Of a DNA stretch of 12,236 nucleotides, positions 6,994 to 12,236 are shown piece by piece; the first letter of the stretch is position 1; every line of letters starts with the position of its first letter. Origin of the DNA: Pseudomonadota bacterium. GTDB taxonomy: Bacteria > Pseudomonadota > Gammaproteobacteria > Burkholderiales > Burkholderiaceae_B. A program made the translations under genes and the position numbers. The stretch lies in the NCBI GenBank assembly GCA_023386765.1, contig JAEWJD010000355.1, positions 1-12,236 of the forward strand. The letters are read 5' to 3'. The notes under the pieces were generated by a model, which saw nothing but the letters and a program-made list of their open reading frames with translations, ran no database searches and had not been told where the DNA came from.

Positions 6994-8217
6994 ATGCAGG
7001 CAACCCGTTCGCGCAGCGGCGCGGCGTCCATCTGGCCGGTCGTGCTGGCCGCCGGGATCGTGCTCGGCCTGTCGCTGGGGCAGCGGCACAGTTCAGGGCT
7101 TTACCAGCTGCCGGTGATCCAGTCGTTCGGGTTGACCCGCGAGACGTTCTCTTTCGCCATCGCGGTGCAGAACATCGTCTGGGGAATGGCCCAGCCTTTC
7201 TCCGGCTATCTGGCCGACCGTTTCGGGACGGCGCGCGTAATTTTCTGCGGCGCGCTGCTGTACGTGGCCGGTGTGGCCCTGACCACGCTCTCGGATGGCC
7301 GGCTGAGCCTGACGCTGTCGGCCGGCGTGCTGATCGGGCTGGGTCTGGCCGGCACGGCCTGGACCGTCAACGGGGTGGTGGGGCGCAAGGTGCCCAGCGA
7401 ACATCGCTCGATGGCGTTGGGCGCCGTCTCGGCGCTGGGTGCCCTGGGCCAGTTCGTCATGCTGCCCCTGGGCATGTATCTGATCGGCGCTTTCGGCTGG
7501 CAGGGAGCGCTTTTCTGTTGCGCGGCGCTGCTGGCGCTGATGGCGCCTCTGGCTCTGTTGTTGCGCGAGCCGGCCCGCTCCGCGCCGGGAGCGGCGGTCG
7601 CGCCGCCGCCGCAGGCTTCGGTCAGCCTGGGGACCAATCTGCGCAATCGGGATCTCTGGCTGTTGTGGCTGGGTTTCATGGCCTGTGGCTTCCATCTGGC
7701 CTTCATCGCCACCCACCTGCCAGCCTACCTGGCCGACCACGGCATTGGCGGCAACACCGCCGCGCTGGCGCTCGGGCTGGTGGGGCTGTTCAATATCGCC
7801 GGCACCTTCTTCTTCGGCTGGCTGGCTGAGCGGCATAGCAAAAAGTACGTGCTGTGCGGGTTGTATCTTGTGCGCACCGCTGTCATCACGGTGTACTTCC
7901 TGCTGCCGGTGAGCATTTTCTCGACCCTGGTGTTTGCCAGTTGCATGGGCTTTTTGTGGCTGGCCACGGCGCCGGTCACGACCGGGCTTGTGGCGCAGCT
8001 CTTTGGCATCAAGGCATTGTCCACGCTGTTCGGCGTGGTGTTCTTCGGCCACCAGGTTGGCAGTTTCCTGGGGGTCTGGCTCGGCGGCGTGCTGTTCGAA
8101 ATGACCGGCTCCTATGACGTGGTGTGGCTGTTGTCCATCGCCATCGGCCTGCTGTCGGCCAGCGCCCACCTGCCAGTGCGCGAACCGCGCCGCCAGGTGC
8201 GGCCGGTGCACGCCTGA
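6994..8217 (+). CDS. Major facilitator superfamily (MFS) transporter, substrate unknown
   Basis: A 407-residue inner-membrane protein with about 12 hydrophobic helices. The first six lie at roughly residues 12-187. A polar loop rich in Pro and Ala at about 190-215 joins the halves, and six more helices lie at about 218-392. The MFS motif between helices 2 and 3 is GYLADRFGTAR; its counterpart between helices 8 and 9 is GWLAERHSKK. There is no signal peptide apart from the first helix. Length is typical of 12-helix MFS carriers. General style is that of organic-anion/monocarboxylate-like MFS porters, but I cannot name a substrate. ATG 6994 has GGGAGA (6983-6988) five bases upstream. It follows cysE by 44 bases and precedes the sirtuin by 8, so the three genes are probably co-transcribed. 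Export of a sulfur metabolite would fit the cysE context but is speculation. Confidence 0.85.
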   Translation: MQATRSRSGAASIWPVVLAAGIVLGLSLGQRHSSGLYQLPVIQSFGLTRETFSFAIAVQNIVWGMAQPFSGYLADRFGTARVIFCGALLYVAGVALTTLSDGRLSLTLSAGVLIGLGLAGTAWTVNGVVGRKVPSEHRSMALGAVSALGALGQFVMLPLGMYLIGAFGWQGALFCCAALLALMAPLALLLREPARSAPGAAVAPPPQASVSLGTNLRNRDLWLLWLGFMACGFHLAFIATHLPAYLADHGIGGNTAALALGLVGLFNIAGTFFFGWLAERHSKKYVLCGLYLVRTAVITVYFLLPVSIFSTLVFASCMGFLWLATAPVTTGLVAQLFGIKALSTLFGVVFFGHQVGSFLGVWLGGVLFEMTGSYDVVWLLSIAIGLLSASAHLPVREPRRQVRPVHA

Positions 8218-8225
8218 GACGCGCT

Positions 8226-9059
8226 ATGGATTCCCTGCATCAGGCCCTGACGCCGCTGCGTGATTTCCTGGCCCGGCACCGCCGTCTCTTTGTGTTGACC
8301 GGGGCGGGGTGCAGCACGGCCTCCGGGATCGCCGATTACCGCGATGCGCAAGGGCAGTGGAAACGCAAACCGCCCATCGATATCCAGACCTTCATGGGGG
8401 GAGCGTTGGCGCGATCGCGTTACTGGGCCCGCGGCATGGTCGGTTGGCGGCATTTCCGCCAGGCCAGGCCCAATGAGGCCCATGCTGCGCTGGCGCGCCT
8501 GGAGGCAGCGGGACAGATCGAGTTGCTGGTGACCCAGAACGTCGATCGCTTGCATCAGGCTGCTGGCAGCCGAGCTGTCGAAGACCTGCACGGCCGTCTG
8601 GATCAGGTGCGCTGCACGGCCTGCGACTGGCACGAGCCGCGCCAGAGCTGGCAGGACCGCCTGGAACGCCTCAACCCAGGCTGGACCTCGTTGCAGGCGG
8701 GCGACGCGCCAGATGGCGACGCCGACCTTGATGGGCTGGATTTCAGTGCCTATGCCGTGCCGGACTGCCCGCGCTGTGGTGGCGTGGTCAAACCCGATGT
8801 GGTGTTCTTTGGCGAGATGGTGCCGGCCGAGCGCAGCGCACGGGCCTATGCCGCCCTGGCGCGCGCCGATGCCATGCTGGTGGTGGGATCGTCTTTGATG
8901 CTGCACTCCGGCTTTCGCTATGCGCGCGCGGCCGCGCAAGCCGGACTGCCGCTGGCGGCCGTCAATCTGGGCCGTACCCGGGCGGATGCGCTGCTGTCCT
9001 TCAAGGTCGATCTGCCTTGCGACCAGGCGTTGTCGGCCGTGGTCCCGGCAGTGCCCTGA
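8226..9059 (+). CDS. Class II (SIRT4-like) sirtuin, NAD-dependent protein deacylase
   Basis: A 277-residue Sir2-family enzyme that removes acyl groups from protein lysines using NAD and releases nicotinamide. The NAD-binding motif is TGAGCSTASGIADYRD (25-40), with Ala where most family members have Pro in SGIPDYR. TQNVDRLH lies at 103-110, the catalytic His is His122 in LHG, and GGVVKPDVVFFGE lies at 185-197. Zinc ligands are Cys130/Cys133 and Cys181/Cys184. The 47-residue stretch between the cysteine pairs and the WKR motif after the NAD loop are typical of the SIRT4-like class. VVGSSL (219-224) and VN (246-247) complete the Rossmann fold. The ATG at 8226 is eight bases after the MFS stop, with a weak GAGACG ribosome site, so coupling to the upstream gene is likely. 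The frame extends further upstream inside the MFS gene, but homology begins here. Targets are unknown; it could act on acetylated or longer-acylated metabolic enzymes. Confidence 0.9.
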   Translation: MDSLHQALTPLRDFLARHRRLFVLTGAGCSTASGIADYRDAQGQWKRKPPIDIQTFMGGALARSRYWARGMVGWRHFRQARPNEAHAALARLEAAGQIELLVTQNVDRLHQAAGSRAVEDLHGRLDQVRCTACDWHEPRQSWQDRLERLNPGWTSLQAGDAPDGDADLDGLDFSAYAVPDCPRCGGVVKPDVVFFGEMVPAERSARAYAALARADAMLVVGSSLMLHSGFRYARAAAQAGLPLAAVNLGRTRADALLSFKVDLPCDQALSAVVPAVP

Positions 9060-9920
9060 TCAGTTTTCGCGTGGCAGCAAGCCGTTGTCCTCGCCGAACA
9101 GCAGGCGGTGGGCAGCATGCCAGCTGCCGGCATCCGGCGCGTAGAGCAGGCCGCCGCTGCGGTGCGTGGGCTTGTAGGGGCTGCCGTCGAAGTGCGCCGA
9201 GTAGCCGCCGGCTTCGCGATGCAGCAACCAGCCGGCAGCGTGATCCCAGGGCATGAGCTTGTTATAGAACAGCAGGTGCACATGGCCCGAAGCGGCCAGG
9301 CGGTACTCGTGGGCAGCGCAGCGTAGATAGGACATGCTGGCCAGCTTATCGAGATTGCCGTTGACGGTCTGGCGCAAGGGGTCGGGCAGCGAGCCGGTGG
9401 CGATGATGCCATCCATGTCTTGCGCTGGCGCAGGCTGTGCCACCTTGAGGACTTCCTGCGTGCCGTCCTCATGCTCGAACCAGGCACCTTCGCCACGCAG
9501 GGCCATGGCCGTGTCGCGCGTGATGGGGTCATAGATCACGCCGGCCAGCACATCGCCCTTGTGGCACACCGCCACCATCATGCCGAACAGCGGCAGGCCT
9601 GCGACATAGTTGCGGGTGCCGTCCAGGGGATCGATCAGGACGGCCAGGTCGGCGTCGACCAGCATGTTCAGCAGGGCAGGGTTGCGCGTCGACGCTTCTT
9701 CGCCGATCAGGACGGCGCCGGGAAAGAGCTTGGCCATGCGCGTGGCGATCAGGCGTTCGGCGCCCTCATCGGCATCGGTGACCAGATCGCGCGGGGAGCT
9801 CTTGCCCCTTACGGCCTGGGCGGGGAGATGGCGAAAGCGCGGCAGGATTTCCACCTGGGCGGCTTCGGCCAGTATCGCCGTGATGCGGCGCAGGTCCTCG
9901 TGGGTCAGGGAGCGGCTCAT
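9060..9920 (-). CDS. Inositol monophosphatase family phosphatase
   Basis: A 286-residue Mg-dependent phosphatase of the IMPase fold. Metal-binding signatures are intact: VTDAD (47-51), GEEAS with Glu74/Glu75 (73-77), IDPLDGT with Asp97 and Asp100 (96-102), and WDHAAG with Asp226 (225-230). The family covers inositol-1-phosphatase/SuhB, histidinol-phosphatase HisN and nucleotide (CysQ-like) phosphatases. I cannot choose among them; the nearby cysE would make a CysQ-type role tempting, but the gene is not in the same operon. ATG 9920 is taken because the family N terminus begins about there, although no clear Shine-Dalgarno precedes it; GTG at 9959 is an in-frame alternative adding 13 residues. 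Its stop codon abuts the convergent sirtuin stop with no gap. It is transcribed away from the 496-base control region upstream. Confidence 0.88.
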   Translation of the reverse strand: MSRSLTHEDLRRITAILAEAAQVEILPRFRHLPAQAVRGKSSPRDLVTDADEGAERLIATRMAKLFPGAVLIGEEASTRNPALLNMLVDADLAVLIDPLDGTRNYVAGLPLFGMMVAVCHKGDVLAGVIYDPITRDTAMALRGEGAWFEHEDGTQEVLKVAQPAPAQDMDGIIATGSLPDPLRQTVNGNLDKLASMSYLRCAAHEYRLAASGHVHLLFYNKLMPWDHAAGWLLHREAGGYSAHFDGSPYKPTHRSGGLLYAPDAGSWHAAHRLLFGEDNGLLPREN

Positions 9921-10010
9921 GGTGGCGGGCAGTGGCTTCAGAGGCCGCCAATCTAACACGGCCTTCGGCCTGAGGCGATGGCCATTTTCCAGGGAAGATT
10001 GGCTCGGTCT

Positions 10011-10023
10011 ATTTGTTCCAAAT
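10011..10023. promoter_or_regulatory. Operator-like dyad ATTTG-TTC-CAAAT
   Basis: Two perfect 5-base arms separated by three bases, AT-rich within GC-rich DNA. It directly abuts the longer dyad at 10024-10042. On the minus strand the junction of the two dyads forms TAATAT (10027-10022), a possible -10 element towards the IMPase gene, but no convincing -35 is seen. Confidence 0.35.
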
Positions 10024-10042
10024 ATTAGAATCGAGTTCTAAT
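10024..10042. promoter_or_regulatory. Operator-like dyad ATTAGAA-TCGAG-TTCTAAT
   Basis: A perfect 7-base inverted repeat with a 5-base centre. AT-rich dyads of this size with TTAG/CTAA arms are typical targets of dimeric winged-helix repressors such as the MarR family; this is an inference from form only. It lies about 104 bases upstream of the IMPase start and about 175 bases upstream of the -35 of the CoA-transferase promoter, so it could serve either. Confidence 0.5.
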
Positions 10043-10045
10043 TAA

Positions 10046-10070
10046 TGGGCAGTCGCCCAATCTTTTCTCT
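10046..10070 (+). terminator. Weak terminator-like hairpin with T-rich tail
   Basis: TGGGC (10046-10050), loop AGTC, GCCCA (10055-10059), followed by ATCTTTTCTCT. The 5-bp stem is short. No plus-strand gene ends nearby; it could stop antisense transcripts that pass through the IMPase gene, or be incidental. Confidence 0.22.
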
Positions 10071-10215
10071 CCCCCTGAACGCGCCTGGCCGCTACTTTCC
10101 GAGGCAGGGAAGACAGTGGTCAATGGCGCTGTAAGGTTGATGAATATTCGCTTTCAATCCGCTTTGAGCGGCCTGTGATGAAGAATCGGTGGTTTGAGCG
10201 AGTTACGTTTTCGCC

Positions 10216-10243
10216 TTGACCGAGCCCGAATCAGGCATACAAT
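10216..10243 (+). promoter_or_regulatory. Sigma-70-type promoter for the CoA-transferase operon
   Basis: TTGACC (10216-10221) and TACAAT (10238-10243), each one base from consensus, separated by 16 bases. Transcription should start near 10250, leaving a leader of about 165 bases before the GTG at 10417. It is the best promoter match in the window. Confidence 0.7.
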
Positions 10244-10278
10244 GCGTTTGTGCGTCGCCAGGTAAAATAAAAGAACAA

Positions 10279-10297
10279 CGTTCCGTTATTTGGAACG
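10279..10297. promoter_or_regulatory. Inverted repeat CGTTCC-N7-GGAACG just downstream of the promoter
   Basis: Six-base perfect arms at 10279-10284 and 10292-10297 around an AT-rich centre GTTATTT. It sits about 30-48 bases after the predicted transcription start, where a repressor could block elongation or initiation. The shape, GTTCC and GGAAC arms around an AT-rich centre, is reminiscent of IclR-type operators, which is inference. It could also fold as an RNA hairpin. Confidence 0.45.
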
Positions 10298-10330
10298 ACC
10301 GGGTTTGAAATAAGTCTGCTTCGCGTGTCG

Positions 10331-10349
10331 CTGCCGGTTCTCCCGGCAG
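10331..10349 (+). repeat. Leader hairpin CTGCCGG-TTCTC-CCGGCAG
   Basis: A perfect 7-bp GC-rich stem with a 5-base loop in the predicted 5' leader of the CoA-transferase message. No T-run follows, so termination is unlikely. Confidence 0.45.
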
Positions 10350-10375
10350 ACATGCGCGGTTCATTGACATCAACC

Positions 10376-10401
10376 GGCGTCCGTCTGTCGTGGCGGACGT
10401 C
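10376..10401 (+). repeat. Leader hairpin next to the CoA-transferase ribosome binding site
   Basis: Arms 10376-10383 and 10394-10401 pair over eight positions (one G-U) around a 10-base loop. The stem ends three bases before AGGAGA (10405-10410), so its folding could affect ribosome access. Confidence 0.4.
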
Positions 10402-10404
10402 CAC

Positions 10405-10410
10405 AGGAGA
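10405..10410 (+). promoter_or_regulatory. Ribosome binding site deciding the GTG start of the CoA-transferase
   Basis: AGGAGA stands six bases before GTG 10417. It rules out the in-frame GTG at 10390, which lies upstream of this site. Confidence 0.75.
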
Positions 10411-10416
10411 GATACG

Positions 10417-11565
10417 GTGGATACTTCTCTGCCCTTGCAAGGTGTGCGGGTCATCGAGTTTTGCAACGTGGCTGCCGGCCCGTTCTGCGGCATGTTGCTG
10501 GCGGACATGGGGGCCGACCTGATCAAGGTCGAGCATCCCGGTGGCGGCGATACGTTGCGCAACTGGCCCCCCATCACCGACGGTTTCAGCGAGAATTTCG
10601 CCTCGCTCAATCGCAACAAGCGCTCTGTGACGCTGGATCTGAAGTCTCCCGAAGGCCAGGCGCGCGCGCGCGAGCTGGTTGTCCAGGCCGATGTGCTGCT
10701 GGAGAACAACCGTCCCGGCGTGATGAAACGCCTGGGCCTGGACTACGACACGCTCAAGGCCCTCAACCCGCGCCTGCTGTATTGTTCGATCTCGGCTTAC
10801 GGCCAGACCGGCCCGCGCAGTGGAGAGGGGGGGTTCGACCTTACCATCCAGGCCATGAGCGGCGTCATGAGCGTGACCGGTGAAGCCGACGGCGCGCCGG
10901 TCAAGTGCGGGGTGCCGCTGGCCGATTTCGCCGCCGGCCTGTATGCCGCCTTCGCCGTCGCCGCGGCGTTGCGCCAGGCGCAGCAGACCGGGCAGGGCGC
11001 CCACATCGACGTGCCCATGCTGGGGACCACGCTGGCCATCGGCGCCTTGCAGACCTCGGAGTATTTCGGCAGCGGCAAGGATCCCGGCAAACTGGGTTCG
11101 GCCCACCCGCGCAACGCGCCCTATCAGGCATTCCGCTGTCGCGACGGCTATTTCGCCATGGCTGCCGGCACCGAAGCGCTCTGGCGGTCGGTGTGCGAAG
11201 TGGTGGCCATGCCCGAGCTGCTGGCCGATGCGCGTTTCCAGAGCACGATGCTGCGCGCGCGCAACCAGGTAGCCCTGCGCGATCTGTTGGAGGCCGTGTT
11301 CATGAAGGAAGACGCTGCCCACTGGCTGGCCCGCTTCCAGGGCGTGGGCGTGCCCAGCGCCCCCATCAACACGTATTCGCAGGTGCTGGCTGATCCGCAG
11401 GTCGAGCACATGGAGTGGGTGCAGGAGATCACCTTGCCGGGCAACAATGTGACCCGTACCTTCGCCTCGCCCATCAAGATCAACGGCCAGGGCTTGCCCA
11501 TCCGCCTGAATCCGCCCGCTCTCGGCGAACACAACGCCCTGCTGCAGGAAGGGAGTGACGCATGA
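10417..11565 (+). CDS. CaiB/BaiF family (class III) CoA-transferase
   Basis: A 382-residue cytoplasmic enzyme that moves CoA between an acyl-CoA donor and an organic acid, as in formyl-CoA transferase and carnitine CoA-transferase. Family features in order: the N-terminal GVRVIEF strand (9-15), AGPFCGMLLADMGADLIKVE (20-39), NRNKRSVTLDLK (65-76), ENNRPG (96-101), and the catalytic Asp170 in PLADFAAG, matching Asp169 of formyl-CoA transferase. The length is typical (380-430). GTG 10417 is chosen for its AGGAGA site at 10405-10410. It is preceded by a strong promoter and a dyad-rich leader, so expression is likely controlled. The stop overlaps the next start as ATGA. With a crotonase-like partner it probably activates a dicarboxylic or substituted acid for catabolism; the acid and the donor cannot be read from the sequence. 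Confidence 0.9.
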   Translation: MDTSLPLQGVRVIEFCNVAAGPFCGMLLADMGADLIKVEHPGGGDTLRNWPPITDGFSENFASLNRNKRSVTLDLKSPEGQARARELVVQADVLLENNRPGVMKRLGLDYDTLKALNPRLLYCSISAYGQTGPRSGEGGFDLTIQAMSGVMSVTGEADGAPVKCGVPLADFAAGLYAAFAVAAALRQAQQTGQGAHIDVPMLGTTLAIGALQTSEYFGSGKDPGKLGSAHPRNAPYQAFRCRDGYFAMAAGTEALWRSVCEVVAMPELLADARFQSTMLRARNQVALRDLLEAVFMKEDAAHWLARFQGVGVPSAPINTYSQVLADPQVEHMEWVQEITLPGNNVTRTFASPIKINGQGLPIRLNPPALGEHNALLQEGSDA

Positions 11566-12236
11566 CGGCAGCGGCTGAAGCGGTATTGCGCGTTCAGGCC
11601 CATGACAATCATTGGGTCCTGACGCTCAACCGCCCCGAGAAGCGCAACGCCCTGTCGGCCGAGCTGGTCGAGCAGCTGCTGCAGACGCTCGACCAGGCGC
11701 GCGCGCAGGGCGTGCCCTTGCTGGTGCTGCAGGGCGAGGGCAGCAATTTTTCGGCTGGCTTCGATTTCACCGGTTATGAGGAGCTCAGCGAGGGCGACCT
11801 GGTGCTGCGGTTCGTGCGCATCGAGACGTTGCTGCAGGCGCTGGCCTATGGCCCTTATGCGACGCTGGCGCTGGCGCACGGCAACAACTTCGGCGCAGGT
11901 GTCGATCTGATAGCCGCCTGCCGCCTGCGCTGGGCGGCGCCGCAATCGCGCTTTCGCATGCCGGGCCTGAAGTTCGGGCTGGCACTGGGCACGCGCCGCC
12001 TGGCGGAGCTGGTGGGCGAAAGCCAGGCCTATGGCCTGCTGGAGAGCACGCACACTTTTGACGCCGATGAGGCGCAGCGCATCGGCTTTCTGCAAGGCCA
12101 GGCGGGCGTCGATGACTGGCAGGCACGCATTGAGGCAACGCGGGCCGACGTGCTGGCCCTGCCCGCGGCCAGCCGGCAGTGGTTGCAGACGCTCACGCGT
12201 GGCGGCAATCCGGATGGCGACATGGCCGCGCTGGTG
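11562..12236 (+). CDS. Crotonase-superfamily protein (enoyl-CoA hydratase/isomerase-like), 3' end outside window
   Basis: The first 225 codons of a gene that continues past the window. ATG 11562 overlaps the CoA-transferase stop (ATGA), with AAGGGAG (11549-11555) six bases upstream, so the two are translationally coupled. The crotonase fold is clear: NRPEKRNALS (23-32), the oxyanion-hole segment FSAGFDF (63-69), and the second oxyanion segment HGNNFGAGVDL (106-116). Where hydratases have GGGxE, this protein has GAGVD (Asp115). Where they have the second catalytic Glu (PE before xxLG) it has RMPGLKFG with Gly135. Both acid/base glutamates of enoyl-CoA hydratase are therefore absent, so the usual hydration is doubtful. 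The intact oxyanion hole fits another crotonase reaction, such as isomerisation, hydrolysis or C-C cleavage on a CoA thioester. It is probably the second step after CoA transfer. Confidence 0.85.
   Translation, partial: MTAAAEAVLRVQAHDNHWVLTLNRPEKRNALSAELVEQLLQTLDQARAQGVPLLVLQGEGSNFSAGFDFTGYEELSEGDLVLRFVRIETLLQALAYGPYATLALAHGNNFGAGVDLIAACRLRWAAPQSRFRMPGLKFGLALGTRRLAELVGESQAYGLLESTHTFDADEAQRIGFLQGQAGVDDWQARIEATRADVLALPAASRQWLQTLTRGGNPDGDMAALV

Larger units (their letters stand above)
9921..10416. other. Intergenic control region between the IMPase gene and the CoA-transferase operon
   Basis: This 496-base gap has lower GC than its surroundings and no coding frame I would trust. It contains a GGCC-TTC-GGCC dyad at 9961-9970 and its flank, two adjacent AT-rich dyads (10011-10042), a short hairpin followed by a T-rich tract (10046-10070), and a small hairpin CCGCT-TTG-AGCGG (10159-10171). 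It also contains a strong promoter (10216-10243) and a roughly 165-base leader with three inverted repeats. No regulator gene lies inside the window, so the protein that reads these sites must be encoded elsewhere. Confidence 0.7.

Noticed and set aside
5951..7003. 350-residue minus-strand frame opposite cysE
   Set aside because: It is antisense to an unmistakable serine acetyltransferase and has no family resemblance.
7093..8211. 372-residue minus-strand frame opposite the MFS transporter
   Set aside because: Its Gln/His/Arg-rich translation is the usual antisense image of a membrane protein; there is no plausible start or context.
10140..10219. Two tiny frames (12 and 13 residues) in the control region, at 10140-10178 and 10178-10219
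   Set aside because: They lack properly spaced ribosome sites, and the second runs into the -35 box of the promoter at 10216.
10364..10392. Perfect -35 hexamer TTGACA at 10364-10369
   Set aside because: No -10-like hexamer lies 15-19 bases downstream (TCGTGG at 17), so a second promoter is not supported.
10231..11532. 433-residue minus-strand frame opposite the CoA-transferase
   Set aside because: It is antisense to a clear CaiB/BaiF gene and runs through the promoter region.
1..12236. Mobile element, CRISPR, toxin-antitoxin or defence system
   Set aside because: No direct-repeat array, transposase, integrase, tRNA or terminal repeats were seen. All genes belong to metabolic families with uniform base composition.

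Overview
The window is GC-rich, densely packed bacterial DNA. Gene content and protein style suggest a beta-proteobacterium of the Burkholderiales, most like the Alcaligenaceae (Bordetella/Achromobacter). That assignment is an inference from codon use and family resemblance, not from a marker gene. I see no rRNA, tRNA, insertion sequence, CRISPR array or phage gene. The content is metabolic and looks chromosomal.

Left part (1-5788, minus strand): a beta-oxidation gene cluster read right to left. A FadI-type thiolase (5788-4415) is coupled by an ATGA overlap to a FadB/FadJ-type protein with hydratase first and dehydrogenase second (4418-2514). After 113 bases comes a FadN-type protein with the opposite order, dehydrogenase first and hydratase second (2400-16). 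A further start codon with a good ribosome binding site lies at the very edge (6-4). Together these enzymes would run the hydration, oxidation and thiolysis steps of acyl-CoA breakdown.

Middle part (5967-9059, plus strand): divergent from the thiolase and apparently one transcription unit. It holds a 14-codon leader reading frame overlapping cysE, then cysE (serine O-acetyltransferase), a 12-helix major facilitator transporter of unknown substrate, and a class II (SIRT4-like) sirtuin. The sirtuin meets a convergent inositol-monophosphatase-family gene (9920-9060, minus strand) with no base between the two stop codons.

Right part (9921-12236): a 496-base regulatory region lower in GC than its surroundings. 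It carries two adjacent dyads (10011-10042), a near-consensus sigma-70 promoter (10216-10243) and a long leader with three inverted repeats. The promoter leads into a CaiB/BaiF CoA-transferase (10417-11565). That gene is coupled by an ATGA overlap to a crotonase-fold gene that runs off the window and lacks both usual catalytic glutamates. This pair looks like a catabolic operon that activates an organic acid as its CoA thioester; the substrate cannot be read from the sequence.

No wholly new system is evident. The points most worth a second look are the cysE leader frame, the dyad-rich control region, the crotonase without glutamates, and the two bifunctional enzymes of opposite domain order in one cluster.
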